The notes under the pieces: model-generated
Told to the model about the DNA's origin: nothing
The model's database searches: none
The model's input: only the letters and a program-made list of their open reading frames with translations
Program-made: the position numbers and the translations under genes
Assembly (NCBI RefSeq): GCF_001468005.1
Contig: NZ_LNYY01000019.1
Span: 839,688-903,687, forward strand
Direction of reading: 5' to 3'
DNA: 64,000 nt
Source of the DNA: Legionella steelei
GTDB lineage: Bacteria > Pseudomonadota > Gammaproteobacteria > Legionellales > Legionellaceae
Shown: in pieces, positions 1 through 8,277 of the stretch
Layout: each line of letters opens with the position of its first letter
Numbering within the stretch: the first letter of the stretch is position 1

Positions 1-228
1 CTGCTTGGCCTTGGGCACATCCAGCTGTTTTAATGTTGCCCAATCCGCAGCGGTTAATGCATCCCCAGCAATGAACTTATCCCATACGATTTTAATCGGC
101 TGACGATTGTGCTCCTGAATCGCTGCTTTAAAATAATCACGGATAAAGCCATTGGCCTCTTGGGTTAACAGTTCTTTGGTTAAAAAACCAATAAAGGATG
201 TCCTTGTACCGCTTGAAATAAACGACGC
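1..228 (-). pseudogene. out-of-frame 3' continuation of the ankyrin-like gene, cut by window edge
   Basis: The minus strand from 228 down to base 1 is open in a frame different from that of the ankyrin-like gene at 137-880. It reads protein-like throughout, including TKELLTQEANGF and IKIVWDKFIAGDALTAADW, with no stop before the window edge. The upstream gene stops at 137 inside this segment in its own frame, and its last ~35 residues look non-coding. The third frame (about 240-190) also reads protein-like (VKRRLFQAVQGHPLLVF) and ends at a six-T run at 182-187. The simplest reading is one gene broken by one or two small indels, one of them in that T run. Whether this is real decay or a sequencing error cannot be told here. 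Confidence 0.55.
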
Positions 229-880
229 TTAACAAATAGCGAAGTACTTCGAGATGCCCATTTGCTGCAACCAATCTGAAAGCCAAAAAATCATAAGCAG
301 CAACCATTTCTTGTACTTTATCAAGTGACACTTTTGATGCCAAATAACGAAGTACTTCTAGATGACCATTTTCTGCTGCCAATCTAAAATTTCCAAAATT
401 ATAAGCAGTAATCATCTCGTGTAATTTCTCAGGCGACGCTTTTGATGCCAAATAAGTGAGCATGCCAAGACAGCCATAACCAGCCGCCAAACCAAAGAAA
501 GCTCTTACCTGCTGCTCAATGACTTCTGCATAACCTGGCAGGTCTATCACATACGCTAAATTATCCTGGCGGTTAAGCATGATGCTCACCTCAAGATACG
601 CCTTGGGCGATAAGTCTATCTGCTTCGCAAGTGCCACCAATTGTTCTTTACTAAGATTGGGATGACTGTACACCACAGCGAGCCATAAACATTGTCGTTC
701 TCTCATTCCTTGGGGCATAACAAAATCACGTAAACAAGCAAATAATTGCTCTGGCGTCTGGGTCTGCATCACTGGAATGAAACCATCCAACAATTCATTC
801 CTAAAGACGCTGAAATCGTTCATGAGCGACTTAGGAATTAATTGGGCTTGAGGATGGGTGAGACGTTGTGCCTCAGTCAT
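137..880 (-). CDS. ankyrin-like repeat protein, possible Dot/Icm effector (frameshifted 3' end)
   Basis: About 247 residues from the ATG at 880; a GTG at 889 would add three. The C-terminal half holds at least two tandem units of about 36 residues, each carrying a segment like AAENGHLEVLRYLASK followed by a helix such as KLHEMITAYNFGNFRL. This is the divergent ankyrin-like repeat common in Legionella proteins. The N-terminal ~130 residues are helical with no recognised domain. There is no signal peptide or membrane segment. Repeat proteins of this kind in Legionella are often type IV-secreted effectors, but no secretion signal can be verified because the true C-terminus is displaced: the natural product probably continues in another frame to base 1 and beyond. 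Confidence 0.6.
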   Translation of the reverse strand: MTEAQRLTHPQAQLIPKSLMNDFSVFRNELLDGFIPVMQTQTPEQLFACLRDFVMPQGMRERQCLWLAVVYSHPNLSKEQLVALAKQIDLSPKAYLEVSIMLNRQDNLAYVIDLPGYAEVIEQQVRAFFGLAAGYGCLGMLTYLASKASPEKLHEMITAYNFGNFRLAAENGHLEVLRYLASKVSLDKVQEMVAAYDFLAFRLVAANGHLEVLRYLLSVVYFKRYKDILYWFFNQRTVNPRGQWLYP

Positions 881-1273
881 AATACGCACAGTTAAGCCTT
901 GCGAAGTTACACTTAGTTCAAATTATGCTCAGAACAACATCCTAGAGCAATAAGGCTCGGCTTATGACAAAAACTAAACAAGATTGATTTTTCTCGTAAC
1001 CAGTTGATTTAAATAATAATTTATTAAAAAGTAATGACGAAAAATGCAAATACGGCCGTATTTACAAGAGAGGCTACGCTTGCTGGTAGTCAAAAAGTAG
1101 CCTGGGTGCAGGCACCGATCCCCGGGTTCCGCCTCGCTGCACCCAGGCTACAATTTAGCAGGTGTAGGTTTGGATATTGGCCAAACTTGTGAAATGCAAA
1201 CAGGTCCTAGTCAATTTATGGATTATTAGGTTAAAGTAATACGTCCGATTATTTTTCAACTAAGGGAATGGTA
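881..1273. other. intergenic region, divergent promoters and one palindromic repeat
   Basis: This 393-base gap lies between the minus-strand ankyrin-like gene and the plus-strand Gln-rich protein gene, so it must hold two divergent promoters. The only clear structure is the perfect inverted repeat at 1097-1151. The rest is AT-rich with no open frame that looks coding. I cannot point to a promoter with confidence. Confidence 0.6.
1097..1151. repeat. palindromic dispersed repeat, GTAGCCTGGGTG family, copy 1
   Basis: Perfect 15-bp inverted repeat: GTAGCCTGGGTGCAG at 1097-1111 pairs with CTGCACCCAGGCTAC at 1137-1151, with a GC-rich middle containing CCCCGGG. Related copies lie at 8278-8369, 27187-27248, 50208-50244, 53273-53308 and, shortened, at 60265-60290. 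All but one of these copies lie between genes; the 8278-8369 copy runs into a gene end. Such sequences resemble REP-type elements that can form RNA hairpins. Confidence 0.85.
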
Positions 1274-1621
1274 ATGAATATTTTAGCAAAATCACTTTTT
1301 TGTACTCTCTTTCTTTCTAATCTTGCTTTTGCTGATGATCAAGTCTCGCAATTTAATACACAAATCCAAGGTCAGTTAAAACAATTGCAAACCCAACAGC
1401 AAGAACAAACGCAACAAATGCAGAACCAAATTAAAAAAATACAAACTGATTTACAAGAACAAATACAATCAGTAAATACGCAACTGCAAAATCAGATAAA
1501 AACGGTACAAAGCCAACTACAAACGCAAATACAAACTGTAAATTCACAAGTGCAACAATTAGCAAGCAAACAAGCCGCGCAACCAATACCCGCACCAGCG
1601 GCTCCCCCTGCACCAAAATAA
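1274..1621 (+). CDS. exported Gln-rich coiled-coil protein, unknown function
   Basis: 115 residues from ATG 1274, preceded by AAGGGA at a 6-base spacing; an in-frame ATG at 1268 is too close to that site. Residues 1-20 form a signal peptide ending in NLAFA, with predicted cleavage before DDQ. The mature protein is almost entirely heptad-like repeats of Gln, Ile, Leu, Val and Thr (units such as LQTQIQTVNSQVQ), a long coiled coil reaching about residue 100. It ends in an Ala/Pro-rich tail (PIPAPAAPPAP). There are no Cys residues in the mature part and no lipobox. It is most likely periplasmic or surface-associated and could be a structural or adhesin-like filament. No family recognised. Confidence 0.7.
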   Translation: MNILAKSLFCTLFLSNLAFADDQVSQFNTQIQGQLKQLQTQQQEQTQQMQNQIKKIQTDLQEQIQSVNTQLQNQIKTVQSQLQTQIQTVNSQVQQLASKQAAQPIPAPAAPPAPK

Positions 1622-1629
1622 TTGATGTC

Positions 1630-1651
1630 ATTTCCCGCAGAAGCGGGAAAT
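1630..1651. terminator. hairpin after the coiled-coil gene
   Basis: A TTTCCCGC stem, loop AGAA, then GCGGGAAA T: a near-perfect 9-bp stem starting 8 bases after the stop codon at 1621. No U-run follows, so it may be a REP-type hairpin with terminator or mRNA-protecting function and not a classical intrinsic terminator. Confidence 0.55.
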
Positions 1652-1782
1652 CCCTATATCTCAAAAACCCTCTTAGTAGGGGCTAAGCAAAAAATACATT
1701 AACAGTATATACTTTAAAAGGAACTGACTAAGAGCAGCAAATTGATACATCTGTACGAAGTTGAGGGGAATAGTGAGGGATC

Positions 1783-4083
1783 ATGACCAGACGCCAAATA
1801 GATTACCAAAAAGTGGCTAAAGCTGCGGAAAAGGTTAAGAAACAAGGCCGAGAACCATCGCTTACTAATGTATGTGACGAATTAGGAATGATTACGCCAA
1901 CATCTAATTTATCGACCCTTCTTGAAAAATGGTATCACACACAACCTGAATTTCAGCGCTCGATTAAAGCCCCTTTGTCCGAAAATATTAATGTTAAACC
2001 CCATAATATTCTCGAAAAAAATATAGAACTGGAAAAATCCTTATCTCTATTGCGCGCGACACTTGAATCCACTGCTGATGGCATCATGATGGTAAATGGC
2101 AAGGGACAAGTGGTGGATTGGAATCAAAAGTTCGTAGAAATGTGGCGAATCCCTTCTCATATGTTGGAGTCGGGGACCGAAAGCATCGGTTTTGAATACA
2201 TTTTACAACAGCTAAGTAACCCAGAAGCGGTCATTGCTGATGTGAAATATCTTTACGAAAATCCCAAATGGCAGGGAGAGCTACCTGTTTTGCATTTTAA
2301 AGATGGACGCATTTTTGAGCGCTTTACGCAGCCACAGCGCATAGGCTCCGAGATTGTTGGCAGGGTATACAGTTTTAGGGATATAACCCAGAAACTCATG
2401 GAGGAAGACGAACTGCGCATTCGCGAGCGTGCGATTGAAGCAGGTACTCATGGTGTAGTCATTCTTGATATTTCCAAGCCCAATCTACCTATTATTTATG
2501 TAAATAAAGCATTCGAGCGCATCACTGGATTCAGCGAACGACAAATATTAGGACAAAATCTTTCTTTTTTGCATGGCAGCCAAGTGGAGCATGTGAATCA
2601 GAAACGCATTAATCTGGCGATTAAGGAATTACGTGAAGAAACCGTAGAATTAGAAAGTTATCGACGCAACGGCGAAGTGTTTTGGGTCGAGTTGAGTGTC
2701 GCCCCAGTTAGAGATTCATTTGATAACGTGAAGCATTATGTCTGTATTCTTAACGATGTCAGTCAACGTCGTGAGATGGAACAACAATTAATTCAACAAG
2801 CAACTCATGATTCACTCACTGAATTACCTAACCGAGTTTTATTAATTGACCGTGTGGATCAAGCCATTTTACAAGCAAAGAAAAAAGGTTCTCTGTTAGG
2901 CTTTTTATTCCTTGATCTGGATCACTTCAAAATGACCAATGACACTTTGGGACATAGCATTGGCGACCGATTATTACAGGCGGTGTCCAACCGCTTGCTT
3001 ATTGCTACGGATGATTTTGATACCGTTTGTCGCTTAGGCGGCGATGAATTTGTGATTTTACTACAAGATGTTGCAACTGAAATGCAAGCCCAACAAAAGG
3101 CAGAAGAAATTCTCACCTCAATCTCCAAACCCATTCAGATTGATCAGCACAATTTAAAAGTGACTGGCAGCATAGGCATCAGCTATTTCCCTAAGGATGG
3201 CGATAATTATGAGTCCTTAATGAAGAGTGCCGACTTGTCGATGTATCATGCCAAAGACAGTGGTCGTAATACGTTCCGCACCTATGATAAAGAAATGAAC
3301 ATGCGCATCATTAATCGCATGCAACTTGATAATGCGCTACGTGATTCCCTCAGGAAAAATGAATTTCATCTGGTGTACCAACCCTTTATTAATTTAACGA
3401 CGAATAAAATTATTGGATTTGAAGCTTTATTACGTTGGCACAGCCATATTTTAGGCAATGTCCCACCCAATGATTTTATAAGCATGGCTGAAGAAAATGG
3501 CTTAATTCTTGATATTGGTATGTGGGTTTTACGAGAAGCATGCAGCCAACTCGTGCGCTGGCATGCTCAAGGCTATGACCAGTTAACTGTTGCAGTCAAT
3601 ATTTCTGGCAGACAATTCCGTCAAGTTCATTTATCTGAAGTTATTGAAAAAATCCTTCTTGAAACAGGCTTGCCCGCCAAGTTCCTCGAATTGGAGCTTA
3701 CTGAAAGTTTGCTTGTTGATAATGTAAAACATGCGGTTGAAACCATGTATGAGTTAAAAGACATGGGCACCAAATTAGTCATTGATGATTTTGGTACTGG
3801 CTATTCCAGTCTATCGTATCTCAAGCAATTTCCAGTTGATAAATTAAAGATTGATCGTTCATTTATTAGTGAGCTAGTCAATCGAGAAAATGATGCCGCC
3901 ATTACACGTGCAATCATCAACTTGGGCCATAGTTTAAATTTGGAAGTGCTCGCTGAAGGAGTAGAAACAGATTTACAACGTGAATTTATTGTGCAACATG
4001 GTTGTGATTACGCCCAAGGCTATTATTTTGCAATGCCACAAAAACCTGAAGAATTAAGTAATTTTATTATAGCTCACATTTAA
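1783..4083 (+). CDS. PAS-PAS-GGDEF-EAL cyclic-di-GMP protein with KfrA-like N-terminus
   Basis: 766-residue cytoplasmic protein that should make and/or hydrolyse cyclic-di-GMP. ATG 1783 follows GAGGGA. Residues 1-60 (MTRRQIDYQKVAKAAEKV, then a second helix around SLTNVCDELG) resemble the helical DNA-binding N-terminus of KfrA-type proteins. PAS domains follow at about 90-205 and 215-335, the second with the NKAFERITGFSERQILG signature. The GGDEF motif is intact (419-423), without the RxxD inhibitory site just upstream. The EAL domain keeps E547-A-L, the ELTES motif, IDDFGTGYSS (DD at 668-669) and the EGVE loop, so phosphodiesterase activity is likely. There are no membrane segments. It stands alone, flanked by intergenic spacers. 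The DNA-binding reading of the N-terminus is inference. Confidence 0.88.
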   Translation: MTRRQIDYQKVAKAAEKVKKQGREPSLTNVCDELGMITPTSNLSTLLEKWYHTQPEFQRSIKAPLSENINVKPHNILEKNIELEKSLSLLRATLESTADGIMMVNGKGQVVDWNQKFVEMWRIPSHMLESGTESIGFEYILQQLSNPEAVIADVKYLYENPKWQGELPVLHFKDGRIFERFTQPQRIGSEIVGRVYSFRDITQKLMEEDELRIRERAIEAGTHGVVILDISKPNLPIIYVNKAFERITGFSERQILGQNLSFLHGSQVEHVNQKRINLAIKELREETVELESYRRNGEVFWVELSVAPVRDSFDNVKHYVCILNDVSQRREMEQQLIQQATHDSLTELPNRVLLIDRVDQAILQAKKKGSLLGFLFLDLDHFKMTNDTLGHSIGDRLLQAVSNRLLIATDDFDTVCRLGGDEFVILLQDVATEMQAQQKAEEILTSISKPIQIDQHNLKVTGSIGISYFPKDGDNYESLMKSADLSMYHAKDSGRNTFRTYDKEMNMRIINRMQLDNALRDSLRKNEFHLVYQPFINLTTNKIIGFEALLRWHSHILGNVPPNDFISMAEENGLILDIGMWVLREACSQLVRWHAQGYDQLTVAVNISGRQFRQVHLSEVIEKILLETGLPAKFLELELTESLLVDNVKHAVETMYELKDMGTKLVIDDFGTGYSSLSYLKQFPVDKLKIDRSFISELVNRENDAAITRAIINLGHSLNLEVLAEGVETDLQREFIVQHGCDYAQGYYFAMPQKPEELSNFIIAHI

Positions 4084-4600
4084 AGTCTCTTTCTTTGAGG
4101 TATCCTCACCTTTTTGAATTACAAGAGTTTTTAAAATCACTATTAAAAACAAGAATTAATTCTGCAAGCGCCGACTTAACAGTCTAGCTTATGTTTGCTT
4201 GATTCAAACTATCCTAACTTCAGTGCACAGTACCTCTGTCATCCGTTTAAATTAAATTTCCGGCTCTTTCTCAAACCGGTATGATTTTTGCTGGTAAAAA
4301 TTATGTTGTGATATATTAAGAGTTTTTATGTTGAATTAATTGATTTAAATAAAAAAAACAGTCGTAGCAATTGTGTCTAAGGTGATTTAGGTACCGGTTG
4401 CGCTATTGGAAAGCTCAACGCCCACACAAGTGGGAGAGAGGCAGAGGTGAACGAATCCCTCATCCGCCCTCTTCACCCTTATAGGGAGAAGGGATATTTT
4501 CCTAAATAGCCATATCATGCGGGTATATCCGGTTGTTTTATACAATCTGGATTTTATCCCTAACCTCACCTATGGCTGCGATCGTTCTAAGGAGATTGGA
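4084..4600. other. 517-base intergenic region before kmo
   Basis: Near the left edge a short hairpin (TGAGG-TAT-CCTCA at 4096-4108, followed by CCTTTTT) could terminate the GGDEF/EAL transcript. The middle is AT-rich. At about 4413-4500 there is a GC-rich stretch with CCCTCATCCGCCCTCTTCACCC and GGGAGAAGGG, resembling the repeat at 57158-57204 after radC. An open frame from ATG 4517 runs into kmo, but it lacks a ribosome site and is not conserved-looking. I treat this as non-coding and as the kmo promoter region. Confidence 0.5.
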
Positions 4601-5941
4601 ATGAAAGAAGTAACCATTATTGGTTCGGGTTTGGCAGGGACCTTACTCGCACTCTATTTGGCAAAAAGAGATTACAAACTAGAAGTATTTGATGCACGAC
4701 CCGATCTAAGGCTCTTGCTTGCAGATGATGGGCGCTCAATTAACCTAGCATTGTCATGCCGTGGTATTACTGGCATGGAGGGTGTGGGCATCATGCCGCA
4801 GGTGAAAAAACTCATGGTGCCTATGCGTGCACGTGCGATACATGAGCTTGAAGGAGCTGTTAAATTTCAATCGTTCGGACGACATCATAATGAATACATT
4901 AATGCAATTCAACGCAATGAACTCAACATGTTATTGCTTAACGAATTAGAACAATATCCTAAGGTAAAACTCAATTTCAACACGAAACTTATTGATTTGG
5001 ATGTGGATAAAAAAATTGCCACTTTTGAGCTACAAAATAGCAGCTTCTTAAAACACAGCTATGAGCTATTAATTGGTGCTGATGGTGCGGGTTCATGCGT
5101 TCGGGAACAATTACAGGCAAAGCATTTGGTGCATGCATCACGTACGTTTCTACCTTATGGGTATAAAGAGCTTTCCATTGGCGCGCCGTCGCAAAATCGC
5201 CTCATTCACGAGCATTTACATCTTTGGCCTAGAGATGCCTTTTTATTATTAGGCAATCCCAATTTGAACCAGTCAATTACAGGTTCCTTATTCTTGCCCT
5301 CTGAAGGAAAAAACAGTTTTGCTGAACTGGAAAATGAATTGCAAATCAATACTTTTTTCAAAGAGTCCTTCCCAGATGCTTATGCGCAAATGCCCAACTT
5401 ACTTACAGAATTTACGCAACATCCTACCGGAAATATGAGTACTATAAAATGTGATCCTTGGTATTACCAAGATCAATGCCTATTAATAGGTGATGCGGCG
5501 CATGGCGTAGTTCCATTTTTTGGTCAGGGAATGAATAGTGCGTTTGAAGACTGTCGTATTTTGAATGAGCTGCTGAATCAATATCATGATGACTGGATGC
5601 AAGTATTGCCGGCATTTTATCAATCAAGGAAAGTTAATACTGATGCGGTAGCACAAATGTCTATGGATAACTTCCATGAAATTCAAACCGACATCAGAGA
5701 CAAACAATTTAACTTAAAGAAACAACTGGAACATGAATTAATGCATCGATATCCAGAGGATTATGTTTCAAAACACGTTTTGGTAATGTTTACCAATACC
5801 CCATATGCTGAAGCACAAGCGCATGGGGAGTTACAGGCAAAATTTTTAAACAAAATATGCGACAAAGTGGAGCGAATTGACGAGATTGATTGGAATAAAG
5901 TAGAGAAAGAACTTAAACAGTATGACAAAAAATTGGCATAA
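4601..5941 (+). CDS. kmo: kynurenine 3-monooxygenase
   Basis: 446 residues from ATG 4601, with AAGGAG ending about 7 bases upstream; the upstream in-frame ATG 4517 adds 28 unrelated residues. It is an FAD-dependent aromatic hydroxylase converting L-kynurenine to 3-hydroxykynurenine with NADPH and O2. The Rossmann motif GSGLAG is at residues 8-13. The family signature GRSINLALS(C)RG follows, then the GADGAGSCVR segment and the C-terminal FAD motif LIGDAAHGVVPFFGQGMNSAFEDC. The length fits bacterial KMO (~450). Kynurenine formamidase, tryptophan dioxygenase and kynureninase are absent from the window, so the product may feed a dedicated route and not NAD synthesis. The next two genes, a putative diiron oxidase and an FAD oxidase on the same strand, support this but do not prove it. 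Confidence 0.88.
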   Translation: MKEVTIIGSGLAGTLLALYLAKRDYKLEVFDARPDLRLLLADDGRSINLALSCRGITGMEGVGIMPQVKKLMVPMRARAIHELEGAVKFQSFGRHHNEYINAIQRNELNMLLLNELEQYPKVKLNFNTKLIDLDVDKKIATFELQNSSFLKHSYELLIGADGAGSCVREQLQAKHLVHASRTFLPYGYKELSIGAPSQNRLIHEHLHLWPRDAFLLLGNPNLNQSITGSLFLPSEGKNSFAELENELQINTFFKESFPDAYAQMPNLLTEFTQHPTGNMSTIKCDPWYYQDQCLLIGDAAHGVVPFFGQGMNSAFEDCRILNELLNQYHDDWMQVLPAFYQSRKVNTDAVAQMSMDNFHEIQTDIRDKQFNLKKQLEHELMHRYPEDYVSKHVLVMFTNTPYAEAQAHGELQAKFLNKICDKVERIDEIDWNKVEKELKQYDKKLA

Positions 5942-6170
5942 TTAAGCTGGATTTTAAAGTAAGCTAAAAAATTCAAGGGATTGCTTTGTCAAAAATTTGA
6001 CTAACAGGTGATTTTTTTATTCATTTTTATTGACGGACATGCACTTTATTGCTGAAAAAGAAAGTCTAAATACTCATTTTTCAGGTTATTTGCACAAAAA
6101 AGAGAAAAAAAGTTGGTATGCGGCATGCATTGTTAAATCTGTCCAACAAATTATTCTCATGGAGATGGCT

Positions 6171-6932
6171 ATGAAAATCATACAAGATTATATTGATTCC
6201 AAACAACAAGAATTCATGAATCATCCTTTTTTTGAAATACTTGAACAATTAAACAGTTTACAAGAATTGAGCTACTTTGTTCCTGAACTGACCTTTTGGG
6301 CTATGACCTTTCAAGATATATTAAGAATAAACGAAGAACGAGTAAACGACCCTTATTTAAGAAAAGTTGCTCGTCATCACAGACTCGAAGACGCTGGCCA
6401 TGAAAAATGGTTCCTGCATGATAAAAAATATATGGAAGCAGTGAATATTGATCCAACAAACGATACAAATGATGTAAGTTGGCTTTATAGCAAAGAAACT
6501 CAATTAACTCGTGATGCCGCCTATGCTATTTTAGCTGAGGTGTATAAATCAAATGATGAAATTCTCAATATTGTTCTCCTTTTAACAATTGAATCATCAG
6601 GACATGTTTTCTTTGAAAAAGTTTCCAAACAAGTAAAACAAACAGGCGAAGATAAAAACCTCAAATATTTCTCTTCATCACACTTGGAAGTAGAAATGGC
6701 TCATGCCTTGTTTGAAGAAGAAATGGAACGCTCTTTGTTTGCAAGAACAATACCAATCCAAACTCGACGCGAAGCATTAAAAATGATAGACCGCTGCTAT
6801 GATGCGTTTAACAAGATGTTTGATGGATTGATTATTGCTTGTAATCGAAGACTCGAATTGGCAAAACAAAGGAATCATCAAGATGCCGCAAATAAAGAAC
6901 CAGTGGAGCTCATTTCACATAAAGCAGTGTAA
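6171..6932 (+). CDS. putative heme-oxygenase-fold diiron oxidase (HDO/CADD/UndA-like)
   Basis: All-helical protein of 253 residues from ATG 6171, which has GGAG 6 bases upstream; earlier starts (TTG 6030, ATG 6039) would add about 45 residues without a good ribosome site. Numbering from ATG 6171, it shows E73-D74-x-x-H77, then E141 with H145 (ESSGH), then H171-x3-E175-x2-H178. This H-x3-D/E-x2-H plus two carboxylates plus His pattern is the metal-ligand set of heme-oxygenase-like diiron oxidases such as CADD and UndA. Known members oxidise amines, fatty acids or aromatic amino-acid derivatives with O2. The gene overlaps the FAD oxidase downstream by 50 bases, implying co-translation, and follows kmo by 229 bases. 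The family call is from motif spacing only; the substrate is unknown. Confidence 0.6.
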   Translation: MKIIQDYIDSKQQEFMNHPFFEILEQLNSLQELSYFVPELTFWAMTFQDILRINEERVNDPYLRKVARHHRLEDAGHEKWFLHDKKYMEAVNIDPTNDTNDVSWLYSKETQLTRDAAYAILAEVYKSNDEILNIVLLLTIESSGHVFFEKVSKQVKQTGEDKNLKYFSSSHLEVEMAHALFEEEMERSLFARTIPIQTRREALKMIDRCYDAFNKMFDGLIIACNRRLELAKQRNHQDAANKEPVELISHKAV

Positions 6933-8262
6933 AAAAGCGTTTGGACAAGCGGTGCTCAGCGATGAGCACTCGCTTTTTTTATTTCAAGAAGATTTTGGCA
7001 AACTAATACACTCTAATCCTGTTGCAGTCTTCGAACCTAAAACCATTGTAGAAGCCCAAGCATTGATACGCTATGCCCATGAGCATCAATTGCCGATTAC
7101 TGTTCGTGGCAATGGCTTGAGCCAAAGCGGACAAGCGCTTGCAGTTCCTGGTGGACTAATCTTAAGTATGAAACACTTTAACAAGGCCTCAGAAGCTGAT
7201 GCCGATTCGATCTGGGTCGAAGCCAATACCACCTGGTCTTCTTTATTAGAGCACTCGTTAAAACAGTCCATGGTTCCTTATGTGCTCCCTCATAATTGTA
7301 ATTTATCCGTTGGTGGGGTGCTTTCTGCTGGGGGGATAGGTGCTGCATCATTCAAATATGGCAGCGTTGTTGCACATGTAAAAGCCTTAGACGTGATGCA
7401 AGCCAATGGAGAAATACTACAAACAGAAAACAAATCGCCGCTCACGCAAGCGTGTTTGGGGGGCCAAGGACGTTTTGGCCTTATCACTAAAGCGTGCATT
7501 GCATTAAGACCTTGTTTAAAAAATGTTAGAACCTTCTTTTTACTTTATTTAGATAAGCAACAATGGCTTGATGACTTGCTTTTGTGTCAAACAAACGCTG
7601 ATTATGTGGAATCCTTTTGCACACCCGCAATACAAGGGGCAAAACTATCAGAAAAAGGCCGTTTACCTTTTGCGCAGTGGTTTTATGCACTGCATGTCTC
7701 TGTAGAATATGATAGCGAGCTTCCTGATTTTACTCACTGGGGATTAAAGCCTTGGCAACTCCTACATATCCAGGATGAATCTATTCAGTCTTATTTACAT
7801 CGTCATGATTCACGCTTTAATGCAATGAAAATGACGGGCCAATGGGAGCTGCAACACCCATGGTATGAGTGTTTTATATCCGCTGCACAATTGGAAAATC
7901 TGGAAGAGTTATTAGCAACTTTACCATTACACTATGCTACCGTAGTCCATATTGCACGCGTTGCTCCGCTTGGCCCTAATGGATTTTTCCAACTCCCCAA
8001 AGACAAAGAGATTTTTGCACTGATGATCCTGAATCCAGGTTTGCCAACAGCATTAATTCCAAGTTGTTTGGAAACTATTAAACGCTTGGATGCACTCTTG
8101 CTCTCCCAAGGTGGCAAACGTTATCTGTCTGGATACTTAGGTGATACCCCGGATAAAACATTTTGGCAAAATCATTTCGAGGAACGGTATGATGCGTGGA
8201 TGCAATTAAAAGAACAGTATGATCCACAACATATTTTTTGTTCGGTGCTACATCCTGAATAA
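6883..8262 (+). CDS. FAD-binding oxidoreductase (PCMH / cytokinin-dehydrogenase-like)
   Basis: 459 residues from ATG 6883, with AAAGGA 9 bases upstream; the start lies inside the preceding gene. The N-terminal FAD-binding PCMH domain (about residues 35-210) contains VRGNGLSQSGQALA at 74-87, then VGGVLSAGGIGAASFKYG. The C-terminus ends YDPQHIFCSVLHPE, as in cytokinin dehydrogenase and related berberine-bridge-like oxidases. In cytokinin dehydrogenases the corresponding motif is GHS with a His covalently bound to FAD; here it is GLS (L79), so the flavin should be non-covalent. It probably oxidises a small alcohol or amine made by its neighbours. There is no signal peptide, so it is cytoplasmic. 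The specific substrate cannot be read from sequence. Confidence 0.75.
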   Translation: MPQIKNQWSSFHIKQCKKAFGQAVLSDEHSLFLFQEDFGKLIHSNPVAVFEPKTIVEAQALIRYAHEHQLPITVRGNGLSQSGQALAVPGGLILSMKHFNKASEADADSIWVEANTTWSSLLEHSLKQSMVPYVLPHNCNLSVGGVLSAGGIGAASFKYGSVVAHVKALDVMQANGEILQTENKSPLTQACLGGQGRFGLITKACIALRPCLKNVRTFFLLYLDKQQWLDDLLLCQTNADYVESFCTPAIQGAKLSEKGRLPFAQWFYALHVSVEYDSELPDFTHWGLKPWQLLHIQDESIQSYLHRHDSRFNAMKMTGQWELQHPWYECFISAAQLENLEELLATLPLHYATVVHIARVAPLGPNGFFQLPKDKEIFALMILNPGLPTALIPSCLETIKRLDALLLSQGGKRYLSGYLGDTPDKTFWQNHFEERYDAWMQLKEQYDPQHIFCSVLHPE

Positions 8263-8277
8263 TGAATCGGATGCTTT

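Noticed and set aside
1097-1151. CRISPR or attachment-site interpretation of the recurring palindromes
   Set aside because: Copies are single, scattered kilobases apart, with no spacers and no cas genes, integrase or tRNA nearby.
1431-1664. Minus-strand open frame opposite the Gln-rich protein
   Set aside because: A shadow of the CAA-rich repeat; the hydrophobic Val/Leu-rich translation is the expected complement of Gln codons, and there is no ribosome site.
4517-4600. Possible 28-residue N-terminal extension of kynurenine 3-monooxygenase
   Set aside because: No ribosome site, no family similarity, and a strong AAGGAG precedes ATG 4601, where the Rossmann fold begins.
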